Below, in pieces: positions 9,631 to 23,200 of a stretch of 64,000 nucleotides of DNA. The stretch covers positions 546,270 through 610,269 of the forward strand of contig JANQNR010000004.1 of assembly GCA_028279475.1 (NCBI GenBank), written 5' to 3'. Under the pieces are notes generated by a model. It had not been told where the DNA came from. It ran no database searches and saw nothing but the letters and a program-made list of their open reading frames with translations. Origin of the DNA: Rickettsiales bacterium. Its GTDB lineage: Bacteria > Pseudomonadota > Alphaproteobacteria > Rickettsiales > UBA998. The stretch's first letter is position 1, and each line of letters begins with the position of its first letter. Made by a program: the position numbers and the translations under genes.

Positions 9631-10223
9631 GCCGCATCTCCTGAAAGCTCGGTTTCACTTAGTGACTCACTATCGCTTACCTGACCACCGGAAGCACGCT
9701 CACGGCGAGCAATCACGTCACCGACCTTGAGGCCACGACGGGCAGCAATATCACGCGGTGCATTCATCCGCTTCAGGGCATCAAACGTCGCTTTGACCAT
9801 ATTGTGCGGGTTGGATGTCCCCGTGGACTTGGCCACCACATCATGAATTCCCAATGCCTCAAATACGGCGCGCATTGGGCCACCAGCAATAATTCCTGTC
9901 CCTGGAGGCGCAGTACGCAACATTACTTTACCGGCACCGTAAGCACCCTGGATATCGTAATGTAGCGTGCGCGATTCACGCAGCGGTACGCGGATCATGG
10001 ATTTCTTCGCAGCTTCTGTTGCCTTAGTCACGGCTTCCGGCACTTCTTTCGCTTTTCCTGTACCATAACCAACACGACCTTTGCCATCACCGACAATCAC
10101 CAAGGCGGCGAATCCGAAACGGCGACCACCTTTGACCACTTTGGCGACACGGTTAATCGAGACCAGCTTTTCGATGATCTCACTTTCCTGTTGCTGTTGC
10201 TGTTGTTGTTCGGCGACTGCCAT
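9627..10223 (-). CDS. rpsE: 30S ribosomal protein S5, with Gln tract and Ser-rich tail
   Basis: Small-subunit decoding-fidelity protein of 198 residues. The double-stranded RNA-binding domain ([20 protein letters not shown], about 20-39) and the C-terminal fold ([23 protein letters not shown]) are intact. Two additions frame the core: seven consecutive Gln codons near residues 6-12, a CAA/CAG tract at about 10188-10208, and a C-terminal acidic/Ser tail ([13 protein letters not shown]) beyond the usual end. The Gln run is a trinucleotide repeat and could vary in length. Canonical position. Confidence 0.97.
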   Translation of the reverse strand: MAVAEQQQQQQQESEIIEKLVSINRVAKVVKGGRRFGFAALVIVGDGKGRVGYGTGKAKEVPEAVTKATEAAKKSMIRVPLRESRTLHYDIQGAYGAGKVMLRTAPPGTGIIAGGPMRAVFEALGIHDVVAKSTGTSNPHNMVKATFDALKRMNAPRDIAARRGLKVGDVIARRERASGGQVSDSESLSETELSGDAA

Positions 10224-10251
10224 TGTGATGCCCCTTACTTAAACCATTAAC

Positions 10252-10611
10252 CTAAAATTTCAATCCACCGGCACGAGCGCCTTCCGCCACTGCCTTAACC
10301 CGGCCATGAAAGATAAATCCGCCACGATCAAAGACCACGGCATCAACTTTTGCCTTCTTGGCACGCTGTGCAATCAATTCGCCTACCTTCGTTGCTGCCG
10401 CCACAGTCGATGATTTTACATCGCCAATGTCCTTATCCAATGTAGATGCAGACACCACGGTAGCCGACTTTGCATCGTCGATTAGCTGCGCATACATATG
10501 CTTGCCGCTGCGATGGATGCTCAGACGTAGCTTTCCTGCTGCGCGTTTTCTCAGCGACGTACGCACACGCTGGCGACGGCGCTCAAACCCTGTCAGTTTT
10601 TGTCTAGACAT
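10252..10611 (-). CDS. rplR: 50S ribosomal protein L18
   Basis: 5S rRNA-binding protein of 119 residues, with the basic N-terminus [14 protein letters not shown] and the C-terminal [28 protein letters not shown] typical of the family. Its start overlaps the rplF stop by one base. Canonical spc position. Confidence 0.97.
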   Translation of the reverse strand: MSRQKLTGFERRRQRVRTSLRKRAAGKLRLSIHRSGKHMYAQLIDDAKSATVVSASTLDKDIGDVKSSTVAAATKVGELIAQRAKKAKVDAVVFDRGGFIFHGRVKAVAEGARAGGLKF

Positions 10612-11144
10612 TACTTCTTCTTCCCTTCTTTAATACGCACATACTCATCAGCATAGCGAACACCCTTGCCTTTGTATGGCTCCGGCTTACGCAACGCACG
10701 CAGTTCTGCAGCAATCTGCCCGACTTTCTGATTATCAATCCCGCTGATTTCAATCCCAGTCTGCTTTTCCACCTTGATCGTAATGTCATCCGGCACGATA
10801 AATTTGATATCATGGCTATAGCCCAGCGACAGAGACAAAATATTGCCGGACAGTGCTGCACGATATCCAACACCGCGCACTTCAATCCGCTTGGTAAAGC
10901 CCTGCGTAACACCATGCACCATATTGTAGATACGGCTACGAGTCGTACCCCACATTGCACGGCTGCGGCGTGACTTATTCACGGGGTTAACAACAATATT
11001 GTTGTCTTCCTTAATCACCTTCACATCATTGGTCAAAACCATGGACAGTTCGCCCTTGGCGCCCTTGATAGAAATACGATCATTCGCAAGTGTTACATCA
11101 ACACCTGAGGGAATTTCTACCGGCAATTTTCCTACACGAGACAT
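10611..11144 (-). CDS. rplF: 50S ribosomal protein L6
   Basis: 177 residues with two alpha/beta domains. Signatures are [15 protein letters not shown] at the start, [19 protein letters not shown] near 80-98 and the C-terminal [15 protein letters not shown]. It follows rpsH by 17 bases and is coupled to rplR. Confidence 0.98.
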   Translation of the reverse strand: MSRVGKLPVEIPSGVDVTLANDRISIKGAKGELSMVLTNDVKVIKEDNNIVVNPVNKSRRSRAMWGTTRSRIYNMVHGVTQGFTKRIEVRGVGYRAALSGNILSLSLGYSHDIKFIVPDDITIKVEKQTGIEISGIDNQKVGQIAAELRALRKPEPYKGKGVRYADEYVRIKEGKKK

Positions 11145-11161
11145 ACTACACTACCTCAATC

Positions 11162-11557
11162 CTAAAACACGTAACACAAGACTTCGCCGCCCACTTTGTG
11201 GATACGAGCATCGTTATCGGAAATCACACCTCGATCAGTCGAAAGAATCGCCACACCCAGCCCGTTATGCACAGGTTTCAGATCATCGACGGATGAATAA
11301 TGGCGGCAACCGGGCGTAGAGACACGCTTGAGCGTTTTTATCACCGGATCACCTTCATAATATTTCAGTTCAATTTCCAGTGACCGCTTATTGCCTTCTT
11401 CCACGGCTTCCCAGTCGCGAATAAACCCTTCATTCTTCAACACTTCCAGCACGTTGGACAGCAGCTTAGAAAACGGACAGCTGATGCGGGACAGGCGCGC
11501 ATTTTGTCCGTTACGAATACGGGTCAGCATATCGGAAAGTAAATCATTCATTGCCAT
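11162..11557 (-). CDS. rpsH: 30S ribosomal protein S8
   Basis: 131 residues with the N-terminal DLLSDMLTRIRNGQNAR and the C-terminal LSTDRGVISDNDARIHKVGGEVLCYVF of the family. In enterobacteria S8 represses the spc operon by binding mRNA near rplE; whether that control exists here was not tested. Canonical position. Confidence 0.98.
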   Translation of the reverse strand: MAMNDLLSDMLTRIRNGQNARLSRISCPFSKLLSNVLEVLKNEGFIRDWEAVEEGNKRSLEIELKYYEGDPVIKTLKRVSTPGCRHYSSVDDLKPVHNGLGVAILSTDRGVISDNDARIHKVGGEVLCYVF

Positions 11558-11569
11558 GTCTTTATCTCC

Positions 11570-11875
11570 TTACCAGCTTGCCTTCACAAGACCAGGAATC
11601 TGACCAAAGTTACCCAACTCGCGCACTGCGATACGAGATAAGTTAAACTTGCGGTAATAACCGCGCGGACGCCCGGTCAGACCACAACGATTACGTGGAC
11701 GGATCTTCGATGAATTACGCGGCAACTTATTTAGCTTGTTCTGCGCTTCCAGGCGCTCTTCAAACGGCAACTCACGATTCTGCACCACCGCTTTCAGGGC
11801 GGCGCGCTTATTCGCTGCCTTCTTTACCATACGTACGCGCTTGCTATTGCGCTCAACTGCACTTTTCTTGGCCAT
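11570..11875 (-). CDS. rpsN: 30S ribosomal protein S14 (zinc-independent long form)
   Basis: 101 residues with the family C-terminus [23 protein letters not shown] and no CxxC zinc motif, so this is the long C- form. Canonical position between rplE and rpsH. Confidence 0.98.
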   Translation of the reverse strand: MAKKSAVERNSKRVRMVKKAANKRAALKAVVQNRELPFEERLEAQNKLNKLPRNSSKIRPRNRCGLTGRPRGYYRKFNLSRIAVRELGNFGQIPGLVKASW

Positions 11876-11884
11876 GTTCTGCTC

Positions 11885-12427
11885 CTAATGCTGCCTAAAG
11901 GGGAAGTCCAGACCTTCCAACAAGGCCTTGGCTTCTTCGTTATTGTTTGCGGTCGTGGAAATGATTATATCGAATCCTTTTACTTTATCGACCTTATCAT
12001 AATCAATTTCCGGAAAAACGATGTGCTCCTTAACGCCGAACGCATAGTTACCGCGCCCATCGAAACTTTTAGGGTTCACACCACGGAAGTCCCGAATACG
12101 CGGCATTGCAATGTGCACCAGACGGTCCAGGAATTCATACATACGGCGACCACGCAGCGTCACTTTACAGCCAAGCGGCATGCCGGCACGAATCTTGAAC
12201 CCTGCTTCTGATTTTTTTGCTTTCGTCACGACGGCACGCTGACCGGCGATGAGTGTCAGTTCATCAGCAGCACGCCCCACGGACTTACTGTCTGTCACCG
12301 CATCGCTCACTCCCATATTGAGTACGATTTTCTCAATCTTTGGGATTTGCATGTCATTCGTATAACCGAAACGCTCTTTTAGCTGGCCACGAACCTGTTC
12401 ATTGTATTGTTGTTGTGCACGGGACAT
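11885..12427 (-). CDS. rplE: 50S ribosomal protein L5
   Basis: 5S rRNA and central protuberance protein of 180 residues, with [16 protein letters not shown] near 28-43, the [15 protein letters not shown] segment and the C-terminal [25 protein letters not shown]. Canonical position after rplX. Confidence 0.98.
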   Translation of the reverse strand: MSRAQQQYNEQVRGQLKERFGYTNDMQIPKIEKIVLNMGVSDAVTDSKSVGRAADELTLIAGQRAVVTKAKKSEAGFKIRAGMPLGCKVTLRGRRMYEFLDRLVHIAMPRIRDFRGVNPKSFDGRGNYAFGVKEHIVFPEIDYDKVDKVKGFDIIISTTANNNEEAKALLEGLDFPFRQH

Positions 12428-12440
12428 ATCTTGTACTCAC

Positions 12441-12749
12441 TTAATCAATCTGTTCTCCGGACGCCTTGGCGAAACGCACCTTGGTACCGTCCTTTAACCG
12501 CTTATAGCCAACACGCGAAGCCTTACCGGCCTTACTATCAAAGAAGGCCACGTTCGACACATGTAATGGCAATTCCTTATCCACAATACCACCTGCTCCG
12601 GCCATGCCTGGCTTCTGGTGGCGCTTGGCCACGTTCACACCGGATACCAATACTTTTTGCAGTTTTGGGAATGCTTTGACAATCGTTCCCTTCTTACCCT
12701 TATACTTGCCGGTGGTGACTACCACTTCATCGTCTTTTTTTAGTTTCAT
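12441..12749 (-). CDS. rplX: 50S ribosomal protein L24
   Basis: Assembly initiator protein of 102 residues with a KOW motif ([23 protein letters not shown]). Two tandem ATG codons occur at 12752 and 12749; the second has better spacing from GGGAGGGG. Seven bases separate the upstream ATG from rplN. Canonical position. Confidence 0.96.
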   Translation of the reverse strand: MKLKKDDEVVVTTGKYKGKKGTIVKAFPKLQKVLVSGVNVAKRHQKPGMAGAGGIVDKELPLHVSNVAFFDSKAGKASRVGYKRLKDGTKVRFAKASGEQID

Positions 12750-12759
12750 CATCCCCTCC

Positions 12760-13128
12760 CTACAGCACTTCCGGCGCCAGAGATACGATTTTCATAAACC
12801 GCTTGGCACGCAATTCACGTACAACAGGACCAAAAATACGTGTGCCGATCGGCTCGTTTTGCTTATTGATCAGTACAGCCGCATTACTGTCAAAGCGAAT
12901 GGTGCTGCCATCATTGCGGCGCACATCTTTTGCTGTACGAACGATGACGGCACGTTGCACGCTCCCCTTTTTCACTTTTCCACGCGGCATGGCTTCCTTC
13001 ACCGATACCACAATCACATCACCAACCGACGCGACCTTGCGCTTGGAACCACCCAGCACCTTGATGCACTGCACCTTACGGGCACCGGAGTTATCAGCTA
13101 CTTCCAATACGGACTGCATTTGAATCAT
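12760..13128 (-). CDS. rplN: 50S ribosomal protein L14
   Basis: 122 residues, exactly the family length when started at ATG 13128 ([18 protein letters not shown]). The longer in-frame reading to 13197 runs back into rpsQ and adds non-homologous sequence. The start overlaps the rpsQ stop as [17 protein letters not shown] near the C-terminus confirms the family. Confidence 0.98.
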   Translation of the reverse strand: MIQMQSVLEVADNSGARKVQCIKVLGGSKRKVASVGDVIVVSVKEAMPRGKVKKGSVQRAVIVRTAKDVRRNDGSTIRFDSNAAVLINKQNEPIGTRIFGPVVRELRAKRFMKIVSLAPEVL

Positions 13129-13379
13129 GATGCATCTCCCGTTGCTTGCACAACATCCAGCAATGTCCAGCGCTTGCTTTTTGAGATGGGCGCACACTCA
13201 ACAATACGCACACGATCCCCGATATTGCACTGATTGCTTTCATCATGCGCAGAATATTTCTTCGTACGGCGAATAAACTTTTTGTAAAGCGGGTGCTTGA
13301 TTCGGCGTTCCACCAAAATGGTCGCCGTCTTTTCAGCTTTATTGCTGACTACCACTCCCTGTAAAATACGTTTTGGCAT
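13125..13379 (-). CDS. rpsQ: 30S ribosomal protein S17
   Basis: 84-residue OB-fold primary rRNA binder, with [27 protein letters not shown] in two overlapping blocks at the start and [18 protein letters not shown] near the end. Coupled to rplN by a 4-base overlap. Canonical position. Confidence 0.98.
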   Translation of the reverse strand: MPKRILQGVVVSNKAEKTATILVERRIKHPLYKKFIRRTKKYSAHDESNQCNIGDRVRIVECAPISKSKRWTLLDVVQATGDAS

Positions 13380-13399
13380 GATCGTGTCTCTTCTTCCTG

Positions 13400-13603
13400 T
13401 TATGCGGCGTTGCGCTGTTTGTTCAGTTCCGTATACGCGCGGGCAATACTCACACGCACTTCGCGGAAACGCGCCGTATTGGCTAATTCTCCAGCCACTT
13501 TCTGAAAACGCAAATTCATTAGCTCACGCTTCATTTCGGCGATGTCAGCCAACAAAGAGGCTTTATCCTTCCCGGCAAAATCTTTCATACTGGTTGCAGT
13601 CAT
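13400..13603 (-). CDS. rpmC: 50S ribosomal protein L29
   Basis: 67-residue exit-tunnel rim protein with the family core [20 protein letters not shown] and [13 protein letters not shown]. It overlaps the rplP stop by four bases. Canonical position. Confidence 0.96.
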   Translation of the reverse strand: MTATSMKDFAGKDKASLLADIAEMKRELMNLRFQKVAGELANTARFREVRVSIARAYTELNKQRNAA

Positions 13604-14019
13604 GACGATAACCCTACCCGTGATACAAATTTCGTTTTGATCGGCAATTTGGCTGCCGCACGCTCAAACGCGCCACGCGCCAAGTCAGCCGGCACACCAT
13701 CCAGTTCAAACAGGATACGACCGGGCTTCACTTTGCATGCCCAGAACTCTACCGAGCCTTTCCCTTTACCCATCCGCACTTCAGCAGGCTTGGAACTGAC
13801 TGGCGTATCCGGAAATACGCGAATCCATAGACGACCGGAACGTTTCAGGTGGCGGTTGATGGCCCGGCGAGACGCTTCAATCTGGCGCGCGGTAATACGC
13901 TCCGGCTCCAGCGCCTTCAGGCCATAAGAACCAAAGTTCAGATCAGATCCACCCTTGGCCAGACCATGGATACGGCCTTTATGTGCCTTGCGGTATTTGG
14001 TACGTTTCGGACTCAGCAT
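13600..14019 (-). CDS. rplP: 50S ribosomal protein L16
   Basis: 139 residues when started at ATG 14019 ([16 protein letters not shown]), the normal start. An in-frame extension to 14139 is non-homologous and covers the candidate promoter. It carries the peptidyl-transferase-centre protein pattern [17 protein letters not shown] and [16 protein letters not shown]. This gene normally abuts or overlaps rpsC; here rpsC is almost 12.9 kb upstream, separated by the RTX insert, so rplP is the first gene of a detached transcription unit. Confidence 0.98.
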   Translation of the reverse strand: MLSPKRTKYRKAHKGRIHGLAKGGSDLNFGSYGLKALEPERITARQIEASRRAINRHLKRSGRLWIRVFPDTPVSSKPAEVRMGKGKGSVEFWACKVKPGRILFELDGVPADLARGAFERAAAKLPIKTKFVSRVGLSS

Positions 14020-14058
14020 GACATGCCTTTTATCATTTCGTTTTTTTAAGAGGGCGCT

Positions 14059-14087
14059 GTTAAACCAAGTATAGCCGGTTTTGTCAA
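14059..14087 (-). promoter_or_regulatory. Candidate promoter for the rplP-to-adk series
   Basis: On the minus strand a perfect TTGACA (14082-14087), a 17-base spacer and TTTAAC (14059-14064) lie 40 bases before the rplP start and after the end of the RTX gene. It would free the downstream ribosomal genes from dependence on 12 kb of RTX transcription. Sequence match only. Confidence 0.45.
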
Positions 14088-14234
14088 TGGCAAAGTTACG
14101 ATGAATGTCGCCAAAACATAAAAACCTCTTATGTAACACCTGTACGCGCTATCAACCCTCTACAATCCGAGGTTAAAGCCATATACGCCACGTTTTTCTT
14201 CAATGTATCCAGTATATAGGGCTTCGTTCGCACC

Positions 14235-17200
14235 TCAATAGATAAAGTCTGCATTGGTGAAGGTATAACCGCCATTGAAGCCAAGCGCAAAGTCACCACT
14301 GGAAATCTCCGAATACACACCGTCATTATAGACCGAGAAGTTCGACACATCGGTAAAGCCAAGCGCGCTGACATCGATCACATCCTGCCCCTGCGTGAAC
14401 CCGGCGATATAGTCCACCCCGGTCAAGGTAGCAGAATCGGTCACCGCCAGATAGAGCAGCACATCATTACCACCGCCCAGCAGGGCATAATCCGCACCGC
14501 TGCCGCTATGGATGGTGTTATTGCCTCCGGCATCGAGGAACATGTTATCATTCCCGTCTCCGCCGGCGACCAAGTCATTGCCGCTCCCGCCATAGATTTC
14601 ATCATCACCACTACCACCTGACAGACTATCATCGCCATCATCGCCATAAATCGTATCATCACCGGCCTGCGCAGTAATCGTGTCGTTGCCTGCCAGCGCC
14701 TGAAAGACCTCATCGGCGCCAGTGCCGACCAAATTATCATCGCCTGAGCTACCAGTAATGGTATTGGTAGATGCGTCAAAGATGAAATCCACATCACTGA
14801 GATAATTGTGATGGCGACCATTAATGACGAACTCGAAGTTAGACTGGTCGGTACGGACATAGGTAAAGTCGTTATTACTGGAATAGACAAAGCGAATTTC
14901 TCCGGCTTCCGTGTTGCCACCATCCGTGTCGACGCCAGTGAAGCCCATCACGCTTAAGTCAATTTTATCGATCCCGCGTTCGAAGTCGGCGACCACATTA
15001 CGATCGCCCTTGGTGGAATGGTTGAGTGCTGAGAATCGGAACACATCCGCCCCGGCACCGCCGGTCAGGGTGTCATATCCGTCCATGCCGTCAATCGTGT
15101 CGTCACCCGTGCCACCAATCAGGCTGTCTGCACCATTCGTGCCGATGATCAGCTGACCGGATACTCCTCCACCCGTGGTATCTTCATAAAGGCGAAGGTT
15201 GCGGTATTGGCTCTGGCCGTTCTGCGCACCATTATCATGGTCATTGACGAAACTCAGGTAGCTGATTGCACCGGTGAAACTGTTGCCGACATTGATGGTA
15301 AAACTCTGCCAGTCACCACTGCCTGTATAGTCCAGACTCTGGTCAAACGCGCCGGTAGGTTGCGTACCATGCAGCTGCCAGCTGGGTTGTCCGTTATTAT
15401 AGACGTTGTCTGTCTCCAGCCCCGGCCCGTGAATCTCGCCTTCCACACTGCTGCGATACTCAAAGGTAAAGACCGTATCTGCCGTGATGGTATAATCATA
15501 CGCCAGCTTCTTCCACGTATTGCCGGTCAGCTCAATGCCATAGCCTCCCTCCAGCGTTGTTTCCACCGTACCACCCGCATCCTGATTGTCCTCATATTCT
15601 GATAGTGCCAGTGATGACAACTCAATGAAATCATCACCATTCGCAGTGTCGTCTTCATAGAGGCGAACATCACGGAACCAGCTCTCTCCCTGTGCATTCG
15701 CATCATCGTCATTGATGAAGGTCAGGTAATTGACACTCTGCCCGCTAGTGAAGAAATCGGTGACGGCGATATCAAACGACTGCCAGTTACCGCTACCATC
15801 ATAATCCGGTCCATCCAATCCCCAGGCTTGTGTACCGAACAGTTTGACCACCTCGCCTGAGCCGTGCGCATCATCATCACTGAATCCAATACCCTGAATC
15901 TCGCCGATTACGCTGACACGAAACTCAAAACTGAGACGGGTATTATCCGTGAATGTATACGGCAAATCTACCTTCTTCCACGTATTGCCGCCCAGATGCA
16001 GCGTTGTATTGTCAATGATATTTGTAATCGTTGGGTTACTATCCTGATTTGACCAACTGGTGAGAGTGGCTGTCGAGAAATCCAGCACATCGGCCGGCGG
16101 CGGGGTCGTGACCTCGTTGACGGTCAGGGTCACCGTGGCCGTATCCGTACCACCATTGCCATCGCTAATGATATAGGTGAAGCTGTCGCTGCCGAAAAAA
16201 TCGGTGGCGGGGGTGTAGCTGAAGGAGCCGTCCGAACCAACCGTGACCGAACCGTTGGTCGGATTGGTGTTGGAAGTGACGATGAGCACATCATTATCCA
16301 CATCTGTATCATTGCTCAGCACATTGCCAGTGATGATGGTGTTTTCATCGCCGGATGCGCTGTCATCCACCGCCACCGGGTCGGCATTCACAGGAGGGCT
16401 ACCATCAAAGATGAAATCTGCATCAGATATCTCAGCAAAGTGGTTGCCGTTTAAGTAAAACTGAAAGTCGGTCTGGTAATTGACAAAATAGGTGCGATTC
16501 GCAAAGCTGCTGTAGACCATCAGCAGTTCATGCGCCTCCGTTACCTTCTCACCGCCTGGGTGCTCCTTGATCGTGGTAAAGCCAAAGGCGGAAACATCAA
16601 TCAAGTCCACCCCATCCTCAAAATCCGTAATTTCATCCGACGCCGTGTCCGTCAATACACTATGCGACAGGCCACTAAAACGGAAGATATCGGCACCCAC
16701 ACCTCCGGTAAGCGTGTCGATCCCCGCTGCACCGTCCAGTGTATCGTCACCATCGCCGCCAGCCAATGTATCATCTCCTGACGTCCCAACAATCAACTCA
16801 CCCGACGATCCACTGGTGCTATCCTCCTCATACAGTTCCACATTACGGAACCAGCTATCGGCCTGTGCATTCGCGTCATCGTCATTGGCAAATACCAGAT
16901 ACTGCGCATTATACCCGACAGGCAGGTAGTCCGATACAGTGATACTGAAGCTTTGCCATGCACCGCTACCGATATAGTCCGGACCGTCCAGCCCCCAACT
17001 CTGTGACCCATATAAGCGGAAAATATCATTCCCGCTCAGCACATTGTCGGTGCTCAAGCCCAGCCCATGAATCTCGCCCTCGCTGTCAGACTTAAACTCA
17101 AAGCTCAGCATTGTATCTGCTGTCACCGTATATGGCGACGCCACCTTCTTCCACGTATTTCCTGCCAGGTGCAAGGTCGTGTCATCTATGATGTCCACCG

Positions 17201-20200
17201 TAATGGGGGCAGTATCTTGGTCAGCATAGGATAACAACGTAGACGTCGTGAAGTTCAACCCGGAACCAGCGGGAGAGGCATCGTTAAAGATAAAGTTGGC
17301 CTCTGTTAATATGGTGGTGTAATCACCATTCAGGTAGAACTCGAAATCATCCTGATCACTGCGCACATAGGTACGATCTCTAACCGTATGATAGAACAGA
17401 CGTAATTCATTATCTTGTGTGATGTCAGCATCGGTCAGACCGGTAAAGTCCAGCCCGGTCAAGTCAATACGATCCGCTGTCACATTAAAATCTTTAATCC
17501 GATCCGGTGCAAATACCGTACTATGCAAGCGATCACTGAACCGGAACACGTCCTTGCCGATCCCACCATCGAGCGTATCGCGTCCGGCACCACCATCCAG
17601 CGTGTCCCAGCCACGACCGCCGGTGATGGAATCATTACCTGCCTGCCCATCCACAAAATTGTCGGCAGCACCGGAGGCAATGGTATCATGCCCCTGGGAT
17701 GCGATAATCGCTTCCACGGAGGCTACCACTCCTGCATCACTGCCAACATCAATCGCATCTCCATCGAAATCAATCGCCCAGTTTGCGGATGAGGCACTAA
17801 TATCCAGCGTATCAACACCCTCACCACCATCATAATAGATATTGCTTGAATCCCAGACAGAAACCCGGAAAAGGTCATCACCAGCACCACCAATCAGCGT
17901 ATCCGCTCCACCGGCACCGTTCAGGGTATCATCACCCTCACCACCGTCAATGACATCATTCCACGATGTTCCGATTAGACTGTCATCACCCGAGGTTGCC
18001 GCTTCTGCATTCAGTGTTTGCGCTACTTCCTGCCACGTCAATACGCCTCCTGACTCAAACAAAAATGTCTCTATCCTTGCAGATGTGCTATCAAGTTGAT
18101 CTTCAATTAACAATGAACCACCGTCAGGCAGGGTAATACGCAGATCATTGGTATCTGCCGTATCTCGTAAGAAAGCGACATCACCTGATGTAATACCGAT
18201 AGTGAACAGCAATGTGTCCGCTAACATGTCATCATCGGAACGAACCGTATCCTGACCGTCTCCCAAACCATAAACGATAACGTCAGCACCTTCCTGCACA
18301 TCAATAGTATCATCCCCGGCGCCACCAGTAATCGTTTCACTACTATCTGACCCGACGATGGAATCATCTCCAGACGTTTGCACCTGATCCAACCATGTCT
18401 GCTCCATTTCCTGCCAGGTAAGCACGGAGCCATCAGAAAACTCGAACCGTTCAATGCGTGCATCTCCCGAAGCAAATTGATCTTCAATCAGTAATGATCC
18501 ACTGTCCAGAAAATCAATATGTAGGTGCTTATGTGATGGCCCGGCTTTGCTGAGCGTCAATGTTGCCAGTGTAATACCACTACCGAAACGCAGCGTATCC
18601 GTCAGAGCGTCGCCCCCGGATGTAATCGTATCCTGCCCCTGCCCCAATTCGTAGATGAACAGGTCAGCGCCATCCTGACCATCAATGCTATCATTACCGG
18701 CACTTCCCGTCAGCGTATCATCACCGTTCAAACCTATGATCGTGTCATCTCCGGCAGTCTGAATAGAAGCCAAGTATAGTGCCTGCATCTCCTGATAGGA
18801 AAGCGTCTGATCGTCAAATTCAAACGATTCGATGCGCGCATTGTTCCAGAACTGATCGTCAATCGTCAGCGTACCGCCGTCGGAAAATGTCATCAGCAAA
18901 TCTCTCCCTTGAGATCCAATTCGATCCAACTGGGTGGCACTGGAGACAATACCCTGTAATATCACACGATCTTCGGCATCGCCGCTGTAAGCATCAATGG
19001 TATCATGCCCATCTCCCAGACGGTAAATGAAGGTATCATGCAACGAGGTAGCCGGCGTAGTCAGCAGATCATTCCCCAGCCCACCTTCCAGCGTATTATC
19101 CGAAAATTTGAATCCGGTGATGACGTCGTTACCATCGGTTTGTGCATCATTTACATAGGCAACACGTGTATCCGCCACGTCATAGGTCGTACCGTCGGTG
19201 AAACGTATATATTCAATTGCTTCATAATTGCCATCGAAATGGTCTTCAACAGTCAGGCTGCCACCATCGGAGAAACGCATTACTAAATCAAGGTCCTGGT
19301 GTCCGGCGCGTTCAAATTGCACGTCGCCTGCCGTAATACCTGCACCGAATTCAATTACATCGGGTTCATCGTCCGGAGCATCCGGTACAATTGTGTCCTG
19401 CCCATCGCCCAATGCATAGCGAATAATGTCAGCCCCGTGCTCGGGAATAGTGCGATCATCTCCGGCACCGGCAATGAATACCTCATGACCATCACCGCCC
19501 TGTACAGTTTCCGAAGCTGCTGACCCACTAACCGTTGCATAGCTTGCATCATAGGTAAGCGGATCATATTCCGGCTGGTTTGGAAGCGCCGCATATATCT
19601 GCGGTAACGCCCACACATCACCATCATCAAATTCAAAGATTTCAACCTGATTATAGGACAGAGATGAAAAATAATCTTCAATGGTTATGCTACCGGCGAT
19701 ATGATTAAACGCAATCTCTAAATCATCGCCATCAGCACCGCTGCGCTGCAACACCAGATTTGCTGTGGCAATACCACCTTCAAAGCGAATAACATCCTGT
19801 AACGATCGGCTGATATGCCCCTGTTCATCATAGATCGTATCCTGCCCGTCGCCGGCACGATAAATATAGACATCATCCCGACGCCCGCCCTCCAGCCGGT
19901 CGTCACCTGTGCCACCGTCCAGCGTATCGAAAGATTCATACCCGCGTAGCGTATCGTTACCGGCACCACCAGAAAGCAGGTTGTTCGTATCGTCTCCCAA
20001 TAACTGCTCATCATTACCGGACGCAACTGAAATGACATCCAGCAAATTCATATCGGTGACAGTGCTGCCGGAGACGAACTGCAAGGTCTCAACCTGGTAA
20101 GCGGCTCCAAGAAAGAAATTATCCACCACAATACTAATACCTTGCGGTGAATTATTCTGATCGACGATGGTCAAATCATCATCGTCACGCTCAATACGCA

Positions 20201-23200
20201 GATGATCGAACGTCACACCATCAGCAAAACGGATGGCATCAACACCGCCGCCGGTAATAAATGCGGTTTGTTCGACAATCCAAGTTTTTGCCAGTGACGT
20301 GCCGACATCATCAGCATAGTCATAGACATCATTTCCTTCGCCACCAAACAGGCTATCACGATCATTGGATACCAGCGTATCGTCACCCAATCCGCCGACG
20401 ATGGACTCGCTGGATGCGGTACCGTTCAATAGATCATCGCCTGCGGTCGCATTAAACAGTGCCATATTAAATACAGGAGATTGCCACACGGTACCGTCAG
20501 CAAATTGAATGCTGTCCAGACTATAATACCCACCTGAGCCAAAGAAATGATCTTCAATACGCAATGAATCACCGGCGGCACTGGCAAAAGTAATGAGCAG
20601 ATCATCACCGTCTCGAGAAAACTGAATATCTTCCTTCAGAATACTGGCATCAAACACAATACGATCCGTATCGGATAACGTTACCAGAGAGCGTCCGTCG
20701 TGAATGGTATCATGGCCATCCCCGGCGGCATAATGATAGGTGTCATCACCGTCTTTACCATCCAACCGGTCATTACCGGTACTTCCTGCGAAACTGTCAT
20801 CTGACCAGAACCCGACAATGCTGTCATGACCGGCAGTGGTCTCATCGTCAATCGCTCGCTGCCGTAACAGATCAGGTTCCCATACTTCGCCGGAGCCATC
20901 GGTAAATTCCACCGCCTGGACTTCTTCCCTTCGTTGTCCCAATCCACCAATCACAGCGAAATCATGAATGCGCAGGCTGTCGCCAGCCGTATGTGTCAGG
21001 AGCAGATCATCTCCGTCCAGCCGCACAGATATGTCATCCGGGTTGGTATCGGATGTCATGACCACCCGATCATCATCTATGTAATCAGGATCCCAGGTAT
21101 TATCGACAATCGTGTCATGTCCGTAACCTACGCCCCAGATATAGGTATCTGCCTGCCCCAGCCCTTCCAGATGATCGTTCCCAACACCACCGTCCAGCGT
21201 ATCCTGCGACTGATACCCGATACCGGCTGTCGTACCGTAACCGATCAACGTATTATCCCCGGCATCGGATTCCAGCAGCTTCAATTCAATATCGCGTTTA
21301 AAAAGCGTCTGATCCTCAAACTCAAATCGCTCCACAGCATAATAATGAAAACCGAACATATCTTCGATCGTCAGACTTTCACCGGTATCAATAATCTCAA
21401 TGCGCAAATCGTCACGCAATGCCGCATCAGGATTGCGAATAAAACGCACTTCATCACTGTTCAGTCCGATAAAGCGAATGGTATCGGTTTCCGTTGTCTC
21501 AAGTGGCTCCAACTCGTCACGAATCGTGTCATGTCCATAACCACGGCTGAAGATATAGGTATCCGCTTCCCCAGCACCTTCCAGCCGGTCGTTCCCAGCT
21601 CCGCCATCCAACGTATCCTGGCGGAAAAACCCTTCGAACACATCATCGTTGTCTGTGCCATTCAGGAGTAAATCCATCACATCCTTAAACGTGTAACCGC
21701 TACCATCCTGAAACAGCAGGATCTCAATCGTGTCATCGACGGAAAAGATACTTCCATAGCCAAATACATTCGGGTTGAATTGATCTTGTACCGTGAGTGT
21801 TTCACTGGTGCTTTTCAGGGTAATTACCAGATCGTCACTACCCAATGGCCGGGTTACGTCAATATCATCTTTGCCAATACCGGGTCCAAAGAAAATAGTA
21901 TCGAATGATTTGTTCAACGCACTGAACATATTGTCAGTAATTACATCATGCCCGTCGCCATAGCCGAAGATATAGGCATCCCCACCATCGGAACCGATCA
22001 GCGTATCGTTACCTTCACCCCCATACAGTACATCATTCGTAGCAAAGCCCTCCAATACATCATCCCCGCTTGTGGGCGCCAGCAGGCGAATCATCATATC
22101 GTCAGCGGTTAATGTTGTGCCGTCAACAAAACGGAATTCTTCCACCCGCTGCTCAAGAGAATAGAAATTGTCCCAGCCAAAAATGCTGGCATCAAACTGT
22201 TTATCGATCGTCAGCGTGTCCGTATAGCCATCAAATGTTATCAATAAATCCTTATTATCTGCACCGGTACGCGATATCTGAATCATGCTTTCAGTAATGC
22301 CTTCGCCAAATTCCACCACGTCCTTGCGCTTGAACAGCACATTGGTCTGGCCGTCTTCAACACGGTCATTCCCATCGCCCAGGTTGAAACGATAGGTATC
22401 ACCGTCGTCACCACCGATCAGCGTATCGTCTCCGGCACCGCCGGCCAGTGTTTCCTGCTGATGGAAACCACGTATCACATCTGAATCATCACGGTCTAAC
22501 CGGCTGAGATATGTTTGCTGCAACCCTTCAGCACTGAGCACCTGACCACTTGCGAACTGAAAATATTCCATACGTTGGTCAGGAGTCGGCAATACACCCA
22601 ATCCGTCCACCGGGTTCGTATCAGGAGAAAAAGGGGCGTCACCACCGGCGACGCCCTCAAATGTTGCTCCCGGATGACGGTAGGTGTCAGGGGAATCGTA
22701 ATCAATGGGTTCCAATGGTACCGTTTCAATATCAGGAGCGGTATAATTGTAATCGGCATCAAGTACATTGATAATAATGTCATCACTGGCTTCATTATCA
22801 ATTAACTCAATACCAACGATATTGCTATAACCAACATTATCAAATTCCGGCGGCAGGTTTCCACCCAATAGCCCCAGTAGCGGGTAATTCTGAATCGCAG
22901 CCAAGGCAACCGCAGTACTATCAAACGTGCCGGTACCGAGCGTTGTCGTCCAGAACTGCCCTTCGATCGTCAGGGTGCCGCCATCAATGAAGGTCAGTTG
23001 CAGATCCTCGCCATCGTCACCGACCCGCTCCAGCGTGGTCTCCGCAAGCGAGATGCCTCCACCTAGCCGCACCTGATCGGGTGCTTCCAGCGTAAAATCG
23101 ACCTGATGGTCGCGGATGATGTCATGACCGTCACCCAAATTGTACTTATACAAATCCCCTTCATCACCGCCGACCATGGTGTCATTCCCCAGCCCACCAT

